This document shows, one piece after another, positions 7,772 through 15,786 of a stretch of DNA of 19,415 nt. The position numbers and the translations under genes are program-made. The notes under the pieces were generated by a model. It did no database searches, was not told where the DNA came from, and saw only the letters and a program-made list of their open reading frames with translations. Position 1 is the stretch's first letter; each line of letters begins with the position of its first letter. This DNA comes from Alphaproteobacteria bacterium (GTDB lineage: Bacteria; Pseudomonadota; Alphaproteobacteria; Rhizobiales; Xanthobacteraceae): the NCBI GenBank assembly GCA_005884465.1, contig VAZH01000026.1, forward strand, positions 1 to 19,415, in the 5' to 3' direction.

Positions 7772-8054
7772 GGTCGTCTCCACAGGTTCGGCGCTGTCGG
7801 CGCCATCGGTGAAAGTGCCGCCGCGACGCCGCCAAAACTTTCAGGCGTCCGGCTGATCGGAAGGCTATTCCTGACAATGTGAATGAACCCGGGACGCTGG
7901 TTTCAGAGAGGGTTCATCTTTGTGAAATTGCGGCAATCCGGGGATCGATCGCCTGCTGGAGCGATCAGGGGCATTTCGGCTGATCGCTTGCCGTTCGCCG
8001 ATGGCGCCGATATAAGCGCCGCAATTCCCCTCAGCGCTCTGCAAGGACGAAATC
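7772..8054. promoter_or_regulatory. Divergent control region between the GW-rich gene and ndk, with two inverted repeats
   Basis: This 283-bp region carries two clear dyads. The first is ATGAACCC (7883-7890) facing GGGTTCAT (7910-7917), 8 perfect bp with a 19-nt spacer, about 112-146 bp upstream of the GW-rich gene. The second is AGCGATCAG (7960-7968) facing CTGATCGCT (7980-7988), 9 perfect bp with an 11-nt spacer, abutting the ndk -35 box. Neither is followed by a T-tract, so regulator binding or RNA structure is more likely than termination. Confidence 0.55.
7988..8016 (+). promoter_or_regulatory. Sigma70-type promoter of ndk
   Basis: TTGCCG (7988-7993) and TATAAG (8011-8016) are separated by exactly 17 bp. 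Transcription would start near 8023, giving a leader of about 32 nt that includes the AAGGA ribosome-binding site at 8042-8046. The -35 box overlaps the last base of the 9-bp dyad. Read by eye; no expression data. Confidence 0.6.
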
Positions 8055-8477
8055 ATGGCGATTGAACGCACCTTTTCGATTATCAAGCCCGACGCGACCG
8101 CGCGTAATCTGACCGGCGCGATCAATGCGCTGATCGAGAAGGCGGGACTGCGGATCGTTGCCCAGAAGCGCATTCGCATGACCCGCGAGCAGGCCGAAAC
8201 CTTCTACGCCGTTCACAAGGAACGTCCGTTTTTTCGCGAGTTGGTGGAATTCATGATTTCCGGTCCCGTCGTCGTTCAGGTTCTCGAGGGCGAAAACGCC
8301 GTGCTCAGACACCGCGAAGTGATGGGTGCGACCGATCCTTCCAAGGCGGCCGATGGCACAATCCGCAAGCTGCACGCGAAATCGATCGGCGAAAACTCGG
8401 TGCATGGGTCGGATGCCGCTGAGACCGCTGCTATCGAAATCGCACAATTTTTCTCCGGCAACGAAATCGTCGGCTGA
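8055..8477 (+). CDS. ndk: Nucleoside diphosphate kinase
   Basis: Ndk transfers the gamma phosphate of ATP to nucleoside diphosphates through a phosphohistidine, balancing NTP and dNTP pools in the cytoplasm. The 140-aa protein has the usual bacterial length. It begins [14 protein letters not shown] with nucleotide-contact K11. The active-site His117 lies in NSVHGSD (114-120), preceded by the conserved [18 protein letters not shown]. The start is supported by AAGGA at -13 to -9 and by the family N-terminus. A promoter lies just upstream. A GC hairpin, CGCGGC/GCCGCG at 8486-8508, follows the stop but has no T-run, so some readthrough into the terC-like gene 62 bp downstream is possible. Confidence 0.97.
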   Translation: MAIERTFSIIKPDATARNLTGAINALIEKAGLRIVAQKRIRMTREQAETFYAVHKERPFFRELVEFMISGPVVVQVLEGENAVLRHREVMGATDPSKAADGTIRKLHAKSIGENSVHGSDAAETAAIEIAQFFSGNEIVG

Positions 8478-8539
8478 TCGAGAGACGCGGCGGCAAGCAA
8501 TAGCCGCGCGGGACGGCCCCTGGCCGAAAGGAAGACGCC

Positions 8540-9379
8540 GTGAACTGGCTGCTGCAAATCTTCGATCCGGCGAACATCGCAACGTTCGCCGCCCAGTTTC
8601 AAGCCGAGATGCTGCAGCCGGCTTTTTGGATTGCGGTCGGCAAGATCATCTGGATCAACGTGCTGCTCTCGGGCGACAACGCGCTGGTGATCGCGCTGGC
8701 GTGTCGTGGACTGGCACCGCGCCAGCGGCTCTGGGGCATGATCTTCGGTGCTGGCGCCGCGGTTATTCTTCGCATCATCTTCACCGGCATCGTCGCGTCG
8801 TTGATGGAATTGTCTTACCTCAAGCTGGTTGGCGGGCTGGCACTGCTCGTGATCGCCGCCAAGCTGCTGGTGCCCGAGCAAGAGGACGAGGAAGGCGTCG
8901 AATCTGCGTCGCATTTGTGGGCTGCTGTTCAGATCGTGGTGGTCGCCGATATCGTAATGAGCCTCGACAATGTGATCGCGGTCGCGGCCGCCGCCAATGG
9001 CAGTTTTCCGCTGCTGATTCTCGGCCTTGCGATCAGCATACCCCTGATCGTTGCCGGCGCCGCGCTGATCATGGCGCTGCTCAATCGGCTGCCGATTTTG
9101 GTCTGGGCCGGCGCGGCCTTGCTCGGCTGGATCGCCGGCGACGTCATTGCCACCGATCCAGCGGTTCATCCGAAATTGCAGGCTCTTTTCGCTGGCCCGG
9201 CCGGCATCAAGCTCGACGCATGGCTGGAGTCGCTCGGAATCGGGCCGCACTTTGCGAGCGGCAACGGCGGCGAGGCTGCCTGCGCGGTGTTGGGCGTCAT
9301 CGTCGTGCTGATCGCGGGGTCGATCTGGCGGAGGCGTAAGCTGCAGCAAGTTGAACACGCTGCGTCGTCGGCAGGCTGA
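8540..9379 (+). CDS. TerC-family integral membrane protein (YjbE/YkoY-type)
   Basis: This is a 279-aa polytopic membrane protein of the TerC family; relatives such as E. coli Alx and B. subtilis YkoY are linked to manganese export, others to tellurite resistance. Start is GTG 8540 with a good GAAAGGAAG site at 8526-8533. About seven hydrophobic segments are visible. The two family motifs, with acidic residues inside membrane helices, are NVLLSGDN (40-47; D46) and ADIVMSLDN (136-144; D137, D143), probably the ion path. An acidic cytoplasmic loop EQEDEEG lies at 113-119, and the C-terminus is basic. No yybP-ykoY-type manganese riboswitch is apparent in the short 62-bp gap after ndk. The substrate is not provable from sequence. 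Confidence 0.88.
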   Translation: MNWLLQIFDPANIATFAAQFQAEMLQPAFWIAVGKIIWINVLLSGDNALVIALACRGLAPRQRLWGMIFGAGAAVILRIIFTGIVASLMELSYLKLVGGLALLVIAAKLLVPEQEDEEGVESASHLWAAVQIVVVADIVMSLDNVIAVAAAANGSFPLLILGLAISIPLIVAGAALIMALLNRLPILVWAGAALLGWIAGDVIATDPAVHPKLQALFAGPAGIKLDAWLESLGIGPHFASGNGGEAACAVLGVIVVLIAGSIWRRRKLQQVEHAASSAG

Positions 9380-9393
9380 CTCGAACCTGGGCC

Positions 9394-9415
9394 TCGGCTT
9401 CAATCAAGCTGCCGA
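9394..9415. terminator. Weak bulged hairpin between convergent terC-like and ppx genes
   Basis: TCGGCTT (9394-9400) can pair with AAG and CCGA (9406-9415) leaving a 3-nt bulge. It sits in the 42-bp gap between two converging genes, where a shared terminator is expected, but it has no T-run on either side. Confidence 0.2.
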
Positions 9416-9421
9416 CGGAAA

Positions 9422-10924
9422 TTAACGCCTTACGATCGATCCGGAGCGGCCGACCAGCTTCGCGAGCTGCTTGAATCGGCTGCCGACACGATCCGCGACC
9501 AGATCGACCAGCCTGTGCTCGAACACCAGCATCAGCTTGCGACCCCGGCCTCTAAAGTGGTTTGCCGGCAACACGCCGGGCCGCGCCGCCGATACCAGGT
9601 GGGCGACGCGAAAGGCCGCGCCGAGCACGCGGGCACGCTCGACCATAGCCGGCGGCAGCAGCTCACGAATAACCGCAGGCGGTTCGTTTTGTTCACTTAG
9701 GCCCGCATAGCGATAAAATACCGACAGCGCGACAAACACCCTGCCTTGATGAGTGACCGCGCCGAAATTTCCGTTGGTGATGAGACTGAGCGTCTCTTCG
9801 CCGCGGTGGTCGGGATGCACCCGCCATCCGACGTCGGACAGCAGGCAAGCGGCATGACGCAGGCGGCGATCTTCCTCGGTTTCCCGCAATTTTACGACCC
9901 GCACCAGACGATCGGTCCAGTCGATCAATTCTTCCGCATGCCGTGCGGATCGCGACAGCAGCTCGTTGAGCGTCTGCGCAGCGCAAATCAACCCATCCTC
10001 CGAGCGCTCGGCCTGCGGCAGCATCGAGTAAAGCAGGCCTTCGCGCACCCCGAAGGTCGAAAATACGATGGTCTTCGGCTTTGCGACCCGGATGATGTAT
10101 TCGAGAACAAGCGCCGCATAGGTCAATAACGGCCGCCGTGCATCGGCGACGACTTCGATATCTGCCAGCATGTTTGCGGCCGCGAGGCGGCGAAGGCGGC
10201 GCGCGAAATCGAGCGCGTCCGGTGCCGGTATCGAATAGCCGTGCATCACACGCAGCGGATAACCGCTCTGGACGATGTGGATGCGCGCCAGCGCACGCCA
10301 GGTTCCTCCGACCGCATAGAAGGTGCGTCCACGTCCGGCTTTGAGCTGGGCAACGTCTGACAGATCGTTCCTGACGATGCGCTCGGCGCGCTTCAGCGAC
10401 TTGTGCGACAAGTCCTGCAAGGCCAAGCTTCCGAGCGGCAGCGTCACGCCGCTGCGAACGCGGTTGCCCTGCACGTCGATCAATTCAAGCGAGCCGCCGC
10501 CAAGATCGCCAACAATGCCGTCTGGCTTGTGAATACCCGATATGACGCCGAGCGCCGATAATTTCGCTTCGCGTGGGCCTGACAGGATTTCGATTTTAAC
10601 GCCGCAGATGCGTTCGGCTTTCGCAATGAAATCGGGGCCATTGGTGGCATCGCGGCACGCCGCGGTGGCAATCGCGTAGACGCGGCCGACTTTCATCACC
10701 CTGCATAAGGCGCGAAAACGCCGCAACGACGTCAAGGCCTTGGCGACCGCGTCCGGCGCCAGCAGTCCCGTGGTCTGAACCTCGCGCCCGAGCCCGCAAA
10801 GGGTTTTTTCGTTGAAGAGGGTGACCAGGCTCCGCGTCATCGATTCGTAGACGACGAGACGTACAGAATTCGAACCGATGTCGATGACCGCGACGCTGGA
10901 TTGGCGTTTGCGCGGCCGCTTCAC
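9422..10924 (-). CDS. ppx: Exopolyphosphatase / Ppx-GppA phosphatase
   Basis: Ppx removes terminal phosphates from polyphosphate; the Ppx/GppA family also includes pppGpp 5'-phosphatases. The protein is 500 aa, close to E. coli Ppx (513). It is an ASKHA-fold enzyme: phosphate loop 1 is AVIDIGSNSVRL (12-23), phosphate loop 2 is GDLGGGSLEL (139-148), and E119 in the LSGPREAKL segment aligns with the catalytic Glu of E. coli Ppx (E121). The C-terminal half contains an HD-like helical part (RHAACLLSDVGWRVHPDHRGEE region). It starts with GTG 10924, with AAGGA overlapping the ppk stop codon. Only 12 bp separate it from ppk, so ppk-ppx is an operon that makes and degrades polyphosphate. GppA activity cannot be excluded. 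Confidence 0.94.
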   Translation of the reverse strand: MKRPRKRQSSVAVIDIGSNSVRLVVYESMTRSLVTLFNEKTLCGLGREVQTTGLLAPDAVAKALTSLRRFRALCRVMKVGRVYAIATAACRDATNGPDFIAKAERICGVKIEILSGPREAKLSALGVISGIHKPDGIVGDLGGGSLELIDVQGNRVRSGVTLPLGSLALQDLSHKSLKRAERIVRNDLSDVAQLKAGRGRTFYAVGGTWRALARIHIVQSGYPLRVMHGYSIPAPDALDFARRLRRLAAANMLADIEVVADARRPLLTYAALVLEYIIRVAKPKTIVFSTFGVREGLLYSMLPQAERSEDGLICAAQTLNELLSRSARHAEELIDWTDRLVRVVKLRETEEDRRLRHAACLLSDVGWRVHPDHRGEETLSLITNGNFGAVTHQGRVFVALSVFYRYAGLSEQNEPPAVIRELLPPAMVERARVLGAAFRVAHLVSAARPGVLPANHFRGRGRKLMLVFEHRLVDLVADRVGSRFKQLAKLVGRSGSIVRR

Positions 10925-10936
10925 CGGAAAAATCCT

Positions 10937-13135
10937 TTATGATGAATGCTGACGTTCGGTACGGCGCGTGAGGCGGCGCGGTGAAGATTCCTTAAGCGAC
11001 TTTCCACGGCCTGACAGACTCGGATTGGTCATGAAGTAATTATGCAGGTTGAAAGGCTCCTCGCCCTTCGCGGCCTTCATACGCGTTGATGACCCATCCG
11101 GCAATAACTGCCAGCTTTGCTCGGTATCCTTGAGATTCGCGACCATGATCTGCTCGAGAACCTGCTGATGCACCGTGGGATTTTGCAGTGGGCAAAGAAT
11201 TTCGACGCGCCGATCGAGGTTGCGCGGCATCATGTCGGCAGACGAGATATACACAGCAGCTTTTGCGCTTGGCAGGCCCTGTCCCATCCCGAAGCAGTAG
11301 ATTCGGCCATGTTCGAGGAAACGGCCGATGATCGATTTGACGCGGATGTTTTCGGAAAGCCCTGATATGCCGGGCCGCAGGCAGCAAATTCCGCGCACCA
11401 CCAGCTCGATCGATACGCCGGCCTGCGAGGCTTCATACAGCGCGTCAATGATGTCAGGATCGACCAGCGAGTTCATCTTCATCCAGATGGCCGCCGGTCT
11501 GCCGTGGCGGGCATGGCTGGTCTCACCACGAATATGTTCGAGGATGCGCTTGCGCAAGGTGAGCGGCGATACCGCCATCCTCTCGATGTCGCTCGGTTCG
11601 GCATAGCCGGTGATGTAGTTAAATACGCGCGCGGCGTCGCGTCCGATGATCGGATCGGAGGTGAAGTAGGACAGATCGGTGTAGATGCGCGCGGTCACCG
11701 GATGATAATTGCCGGTGCCGGTGTGAACGTAAGTCGTCAGGTTGCCGCCCTCACGGCGCACGATCAGCGACAGCTTGGCGTGGGTCTTCAGTTCGAGGAA
11801 TCCGTACACGACCTGCACGCCGGCCCGTTCAAGATCGCGCGCCCAGCGGATGTTGGCTTCCTCATCGAACCGCGCCTTGAGCTCGACCAGTGCCGTCACC
11901 GATTTTCCGGCCTCCGCGGCCTCTGCCAGCGCCCGCACGATCGGCGAGTTGTTGGAGGTGCGGTAGAGCGTCTGCTTGATCGCGACGACGTCGGGGTCGC
12001 GGGCGGCCTGTTGCAGGAACTGGACGACAACGTCGAACGATTCATAGGGGTGATGAACAATCAGATCCTTTTGCCGGATCGCAGCGAAGATATCGCCGCC
12101 ATGATCGCGCACGCGTTCGGGATGGCGCGGCACATAGGGCGGGAATTCGAGGTCGGGCCGGTCGAGCCGGGTCAATTGCGACAACTCGTTCATCGCCAGC
12201 ACGCCATCGACCAGCAGGACCTCGTCGTCGGCGGTCGAAAGCGCCTGCTGCACGAAAGCGCGCAGTTCTTCCGGCATCTTGGCTTCGATTTCGAGCCGGA
12301 TCACCGACCCGCGCCGCCGCCGCTTCAGCGCGGTTTCGAACAGGCGGACCAGATCTTCCGCCTCTTCCTCGATTTCGAGTTCGGAATCCCTGATGATGCG
12401 GAACGAACCTTGGCCCTTGACGGTATAGCCGGGGAATAGCCGGCCGATGAACAATCCGGTCGCCTGTTCCAGCGTAATCAATCGTACCGAGGAATCCTTG
12501 CCGGCGGGCAAGCGGATGAAGCGGTCGATCTTGCCGGGCATGCGGATCAGCGCGTTCATCGGTTTGCCGTCCGAGATCCGCGCCAGCTGCAGCGCTACGG
12601 TAAATCCGAGACTCGGGATGAAGGGAAATGGATGCGCTGGATCGATCGCAAGCGGCGTCAGCAACGGGAAAATATTGTGGAGAAAGTGATCCTCAATCCA
12701 GCTTCGCTCGGTCTTGGCGACGTCGCGGCCATCGACCAGAACAATGCCGACCTCGGCCAGAATGCCGCGCAGATCGCGCCAGATCGCCTGCTGGTCGGTG
12801 GCGAGCTTTGAGACCGCCTCATTGATCAGGACTAGCTGTTCGGCTGGGGTCAGCTCGTCCGGACTTCGCTCGGCGATGCCCTCCCGCACCTGGGCCTTGA
12901 TGCCGGCGACGCGGACCATGAAGAATTCATCAAGATTATTGGCGGAAATCGACAGAAAGCGCACCCGTTCCAGCGCGGGATGGCCGGGATTGACCGACTC
13001 CTCCAGCACCCGGCGATTGAAGTGCAGCCAGGAAAGCTCGCGATTGATGAAGCGCTCGGGGCTGGTGCCGATCGTTGGACGGGCCTCGGCATCCCCTTCT
13101 TTTTCTTTAATTACAGTGGCTTGCGCGGATTCCAT
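10937..13135 (-). CDS. ppk: Polyphosphate kinase 1
   Basis: PPK1 reversibly polymerises the gamma phosphate of ATP into polyphosphate through a phosphohistidine. From [10 protein letters not shown] the protein is 732 aa, within the family range. The N-terminal domain opens with [19 protein letters not shown] (29-47). A middle head domain follows, then two phospholipase-D-like catalytic domains. The catalytic His471 is in [19 protein letters not shown] (470-488), equivalent to E. coli H435. H609 in [10 protein letters not shown] matches the second-domain H592. The conserved [15 protein letters not shown] lies at 631-645. Alternative starts are ATG 13150 ([10 protein letters not shown]) and 13192; none has a strong Shine-Dalgarno. 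ppk lies downstream of hdaA with a 139-bp gap that holds its own candidate promoter. Confidence 0.96.
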   Translation of the reverse strand: MESAQATVIKEKEGDAEARPTIGTSPERFINRELSWLHFNRRVLEESVNPGHPALERVRFLSISANNLDEFFMVRVAGIKAQVREGIAERSPDELTPAEQLVLINEAVSKLATDQQAIWRDLRGILAEVGIVLVDGRDVAKTERSWIEDHFLHNIFPLLTPLAIDPAHPFPFIPSLGFTVALQLARISDGKPMNALIRMPGKIDRFIRLPAGKDSSVRLITLEQATGLFIGRLFPGYTVKGQGSFRIIRDSELEIEEEAEDLVRLFETALKRRRRGSVIRLEIEAKMPEELRAFVQQALSTADDEVLLVDGVLAMNELSQLTRLDRPDLEFPPYVPRHPERVRDHGGDIFAAIRQKDLIVHHPYESFDVVVQFLQQAARDPDVVAIKQTLYRTSNNSPIVRALAEAAEAGKSVTALVELKARFDEEANIRWARDLERAGVQVVYGFLELKTHAKLSLIVRREGGNLTTYVHTGTGNYHPVTARIYTDLSYFTSDPIIGRDAARVFNYITGYAEPSDIERMAVSPLTLRKRILEHIRGETSHARHGRPAAIWMKMNSLVDPDIIDALYEASQAGVSIELVVRGICCLRPGISGLSENIRVKSIIGRFLEHGRIYCFGMGQGLPSAKAAVYISSADMMPRNLDRRVEILCPLQNPTVHQQVLEQIMVANLKDTEQSWQLLPDGSSTRMKAAKGEEPFNLHNYFMTNPSLSGRGKSLKESSPRRLTRRTERQHSS

Positions 13136-13274
13136 CAGATTTCGATCCATCCCAAGGTAAACGGCGCCGCCGCCCCTGCGGAGACGGTGCAAACCATGTG
13201 TTATCGCGACGACGTTTCAATGACATTGATGTTCCTGCCGCTTGCGCCGTCAAGATGCGAGCCGGACCGCTGGA
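13136..13274 (-). promoter_or_regulatory. ppk upstream region with a possible Pho box
   Basis: On the minus strand, ATGTCAT (13226-13220) is followed after 4 bp by ACGTCGT (13215-13209). Compared with two CTGTCAT half-sites 11 bp apart, the first half matches 6 of 7 and the second 4 of 7. A GATAAC (-10-like) follows just downstream, and a TTGACG (13253-13248) lies upstream. PhoB control of ppk is known in several bacteria, which makes the site plausible, but the match is imperfect and the spacing to the -10-like box is shorter than usual. Confidence 0.33.
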
Positions 13275-13952
13275 TTAAGCATTGCGCAGCAATTCAGCCG
13301 CCAGCGCCCGGCTCACCGGCCGGCCCAGCCGCAGGGCTTCCGCATCCAGGAGCTCGACCGCCTGCCGCGCGGCCGCATACGATCGCTCGATCCTGGTTGC
13401 GAGATAGCTGACCACGGTCTCATCGACGGCCAGTTGGCGGTCCGCGCAAAATTTGACGATCAGCGCCCGAAACAGCTGGTCGTCCGGCGGCAACAGCGAC
13501 ACTGTCGGGACCGCGCGCAAACGCGACCTGAGATCGCGCAGCTCGATCTGAAATGCGGACGGTGGCTCCCGCGCGGAGACCAGAACGAAAGCCCCGTCTT
13601 CCCGCGCCAGATTCATCAGGTGAAACAGCGCGCGTTCATCGAAATCCGACGATCTCAGATCTTCGACCACCAGCGCCCCCGTCGCCAACGCGCCGGGCAC
13701 CGCTGCTGCGGTCAGCGTATGCGCTGTAGTAGAGCGTGCGCCGGCTTGCTCGGCCCAGATTGCGGCGAGATGGCTTTTGCCGCTGCCTTCCGGTCCCACC
13801 AGCAGCATGATTCGGTTTGGCCATTCGGGCCAGCTGTCGACCAGGGCCAGGCCAGCAGCATTGGCCGGTCCCTCGAGAAAATTGTCGCGGGTAAGGCTCT
13901 CTGCGTGCGGTAGCGCAAATGCAAGCTGACGAGGTTGAACGCGGGCTGCCAC
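13275..13952 (-). CDS. hdaA: DnaA-related replication regulator HdaA
   Basis: HdaA (alphaproteobacterial Hda) is an AAA+ DnaA homologue without the DNA-binding domain. With the DNA-loaded beta clamp it stimulates DnaA-ATP hydrolysis and so prevents re-initiation. The protein is 225 aa. The N-terminal QLAFALP (8-14) fits the clamp-binding motif of Hda proteins. Walker A is GPEGSGKSH (53-61) and Walker B is ALVVEDL (93-99). A conserved Arg-rich stretch, ELRDLRSRLRAVPTV, contains sensor/arginine-finger-type residues. Start is GTG 13952, with GGAG at 7-nt spacing. It follows the CDP-alcohol phosphotransferase gene by 34 bp, so they are likely co-transcribed, and precedes ppk. Confidence 0.9.
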   Translation of the reverse strand: MAARVQPRQLAFALPHAESLTRDNFLEGPANAAGLALVDSWPEWPNRIMLLVGPEGSGKSHLAAIWAEQAGARSTTAHTLTAAAVPGALATGALVVEDLRSSDFDERALFHLMNLAREDGAFVLVSAREPPSAFQIELRDLRSRLRAVPTVSLLPPDDQLFRALIVKFCADRQLAVDETVVSYLATRIERSYAAARQAVELLDAEALRLGRPVSRALAAELLRNA

Positions 13953-13986
13953 ACGCTTACTCCATGCCGGACCAACCGGCGCATGA

Positions 13987-14529
13987 TCATTTTGCTTCGA
14001 TCGTGCTCATGTGCCGTACCCAGTCCCTGAGATAGAGGGATACGGAAACCAAAGTAAAGACCGTTACAAAGCCCATCAGGATCAGGTCATACGGCTTTGG
14101 CTCGAAGCCGAAGCCGAGTGCCGCAAGGACCAATGCCGCGAATGCCACCTGCGCCACCGTATTGAGCTTCGATACCATCAAAGGCTTCATCGGGATCGGC
14201 TTGCCGAACAACCATGACACGATCACGGCGGCGACGATCATGATGTCGCGCGAGACCACAAGGATGACAATCCAGCGCGGAACGGCGCCCCAGATTCCGA
14301 GCGCCACGTAGATCGAGACCAGAAGCGCCTTGTCGGCCAAGGGATCGAGCAGCGCGCCCAGTTCGCTGGCCATGTTGAAGCGTTTGGCGAGAAAGCCATC
14401 GACCGCGTCGCTGACGCCGGCGATGACAAAGATCGCGAATGCGATTTCCATCTGGCTGGACGCGATCGCCCAGACGATAATCGGCACCAGCAGGATGCGG
14501 CCCAGCGTAATGATGTTCGGAATATTCAA
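13987..14529 (-). CDS. CDP-alcohol phosphatidyltransferase (PgsA-like)
   Basis: This is an integral-membrane phospholipid enzyme that joins a CDP-diacylglycerol phosphatidyl group to an alcohol. With TTG 14529 as start it is 180 aa, beginning NIPNIITLGRILLVP, the normal N-terminus and length for PgsA-type enzymes; the frame is open to 14643, but that extension is not family-like. The catalytic motif DxxDG(x2)A(R)(x8)GxxxDxxxD is present with D41, D44, G45, A48, G58, D62 and D66, but the usual Arg after A48 is Lys49 (Arg follows at 50). About five to six helices are visible. It may make phosphatidylglycerol-phosphate or serve another CDP-alcohol reaction. It sits upstream of hdaA rather than beside uvrC, where PgsA genes often lie. 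Confidence 0.87.
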   Translation of the reverse strand: MNIPNIITLGRILLVPIIVWAIASSQMEIAFAIFVIAGVSDAVDGFLAKRFNMASELGALLDPLADKALLVSIYVALGIWGAVPRWIVILVVSRDIMIVAAVIVSWLFGKPIPMKPLMVSKLNTVAQVAFAALVLAALGFGFEPKPYDLILMGFVTVFTLVSVSLYLRDWVRHMSTIEAK

Positions 14530-14689
14530 CTCGGTCGCTTCCCGGCTACCGGCCTGATTTTTACGCGAGATTCGACCCTTTGCAGGGTAAACCCGGTTCT
14601 TGTCTAGATAGTATATGCACGTGCCGCTTGCGAGCCATTGCACATGAGCGGATTCCGACGTAACCAGCCGCCATCATCTGGAACTGGGC
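14530..14689. promoter_or_regulatory. Divergent promoter region, phosphatidyltransferase/hdaA versus purM
   Basis: A minus-strand -10-like TATACT lies at 14615-14610, with no good -35. If used, transcription would start near 14603, downstream of the ATG at 14643, which supports the TTG start of the phosphatidyltransferase. Next to it is a perfect 8-bp palindrome GCACGTGC (14617-14624). For purM, only weak TTGCGA/TTGCAC -35-like boxes (14628, 14638) without convincing -10 partners are seen. Confidence 0.3.
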
Positions 14690-15763
14690 ATGATTGATCG
14701 CAAAAACGGGCTCACTTACGCAGATTCGGGCGTCGATATCGATGCCGGCAATCGCCTGGTCGATCTCATCAAGCCGATGGTTCGTGCCACGGCCCGCGCC
14801 GGTGCCGATGCCGAGATCGGCGGGTTCGGCGGATTGTTCGATCTCAAGGCTGCAGGCTTCAAGGACCCTGTTCTGGTCGCAGCGACCGATGGCGTCGGCA
14901 CCAAGGTCAAGATCGCGATCGAAACCGGCCTGCACGGCGGCATCGGATTGGATCTGGTGGCGATGTCGGTCAACGACCTCGTGGTGCAGGGCGCAGAACC
15001 GCTGTTCTTTCTCGATTATTTCGCGTGCGGCAGACTCGATCCGGAGGCCGCCGCGGCCATCGTGGCGGGCGTAGCGGAGGGCTGCCGTGAAGCGGGCTGC
15101 GCGCTGATCGGTGGTGAAACCGCCGAAATGCCCGGTCTCTACAAGGATGGCGATTACGACCTCGCGGGCTTTGCGGTCGGCGCTGCCGAACGCGGCACGC
15201 TGCTGCCGCGATCCGATATTGCAATTGGCGACGCGGTGATTGGCCTTGCCTCATCAGGCGTTCACTCCAACGGATTTTCGTTGGTCCGCAAGATCGTCGA
15301 AACCTCGGGTTTGGGTTTCGAAGCACCGGCGCCTTTTTCACCAGTGATGACGCTGGGCGGCGCGCTGCTGGCGCCGACGCGGCTCTATGTCAGATCATGC
15401 CTCCGCGCGATCCGCGAGACCGGCGCGGTCAAGGGTCTTGCCCACATCACCGGCGGCGGCTTCACCGACAATATTCCGCGCGTGCTGCCAAAGCATCTCG
15501 CCGTCGGGATCGACCTTGCGCGTGTTCCCGTGCTGCCGGTCTTCAAATGGCTGGCAGAGCAGGGGGGCATCGCCGAACTCGAACTGCTGCGCACCTTCAA
15601 CTGCGGCATCGGCATGATCGCCATCGTGAAGTCGGATGCAGTCGAGCGGGTCACCGAGATACTTACCGAGGGCGGCGAAAGCGTCGTGCTTTTGGGCGAG
15701 GTGATCCCGGCTGCGGGCGAACCTCGCGTGGTCTACAACGGTCATCTTGACCTCACATGGTGA
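14690..15763 (+). CDS. purM: Phosphoribosylformylglycinamidine cyclo-ligase (AIR synthetase)
   Basis: PurM closes FGAM to aminoimidazole ribonucleotide with ATP in the fifth step of purine synthesis. It is 357 aa, slightly longer than E. coli PurM (345). Conserved blocks appear in order: the N-terminal [24 protein letters not shown] (65-72), [19 protein letters not shown] (92-110), GGETAEMPG (141-149), [13 protein letters not shown] (188-200), [13 protein letters not shown] (252-264) and FNCGIGM (303-309), as expected of an ATP-grasp-unrelated PurM/PurL fold. It starts at ATG 14690 with a weak Shine-Dalgarno. The purM stop lies 23 bp before the chosen purN start, so the two are co-transcribed. 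Confidence 0.97.
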   Translation: MIDRKNGLTYADSGVDIDAGNRLVDLIKPMVRATARAGADAEIGGFGGLFDLKAAGFKDPVLVAATDGVGTKVKIAIETGLHGGIGLDLVAMSVNDLVVQGAEPLFFLDYFACGRLDPEAAAAIVAGVAEGCREAGCALIGGETAEMPGLYKDGDYDLAGFAVGAAERGTLLPRSDIAIGDAVIGLASSGVHSNGFSLVRKIVETSGLGFEAPAPFSPVMTLGGALLAPTRLYVRSCLRAIRETGAVKGLAHITGGGFTDNIPRVLPKHLAVGIDLARVPVLPVFKWLAEQGGIAELELLRTFNCGIGMIAIVKSDAVERVTEILTEGGESVVLLGEVIPAAGEPRVVYNGHLDLTW

Positions 15764-15786
15764 GATCGGTTTCGCATGGTGAGGCC

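Noticed and set aside
8478..8539. A yybP-ykoY-type manganese riboswitch before the TerC-family gene
   Set aside because: Only 62 bp lie between ndk and the gene, with one simple GC hairpin; there is no room for, and no sign of, the conserved riboswitch core.
8276..9403. A 375-codon minus-strand open frame opposite ndk and the TerC gene
   Set aside because: Antisense of two recognised genes; low-complexity charged translation with no family resemblance.
11504..12439. A 311-codon plus-strand open frame inside ppk
   Set aside because: Opposite strand of the conserved PPK1 catalytic region; no ribosome-binding site or recognisable motif.
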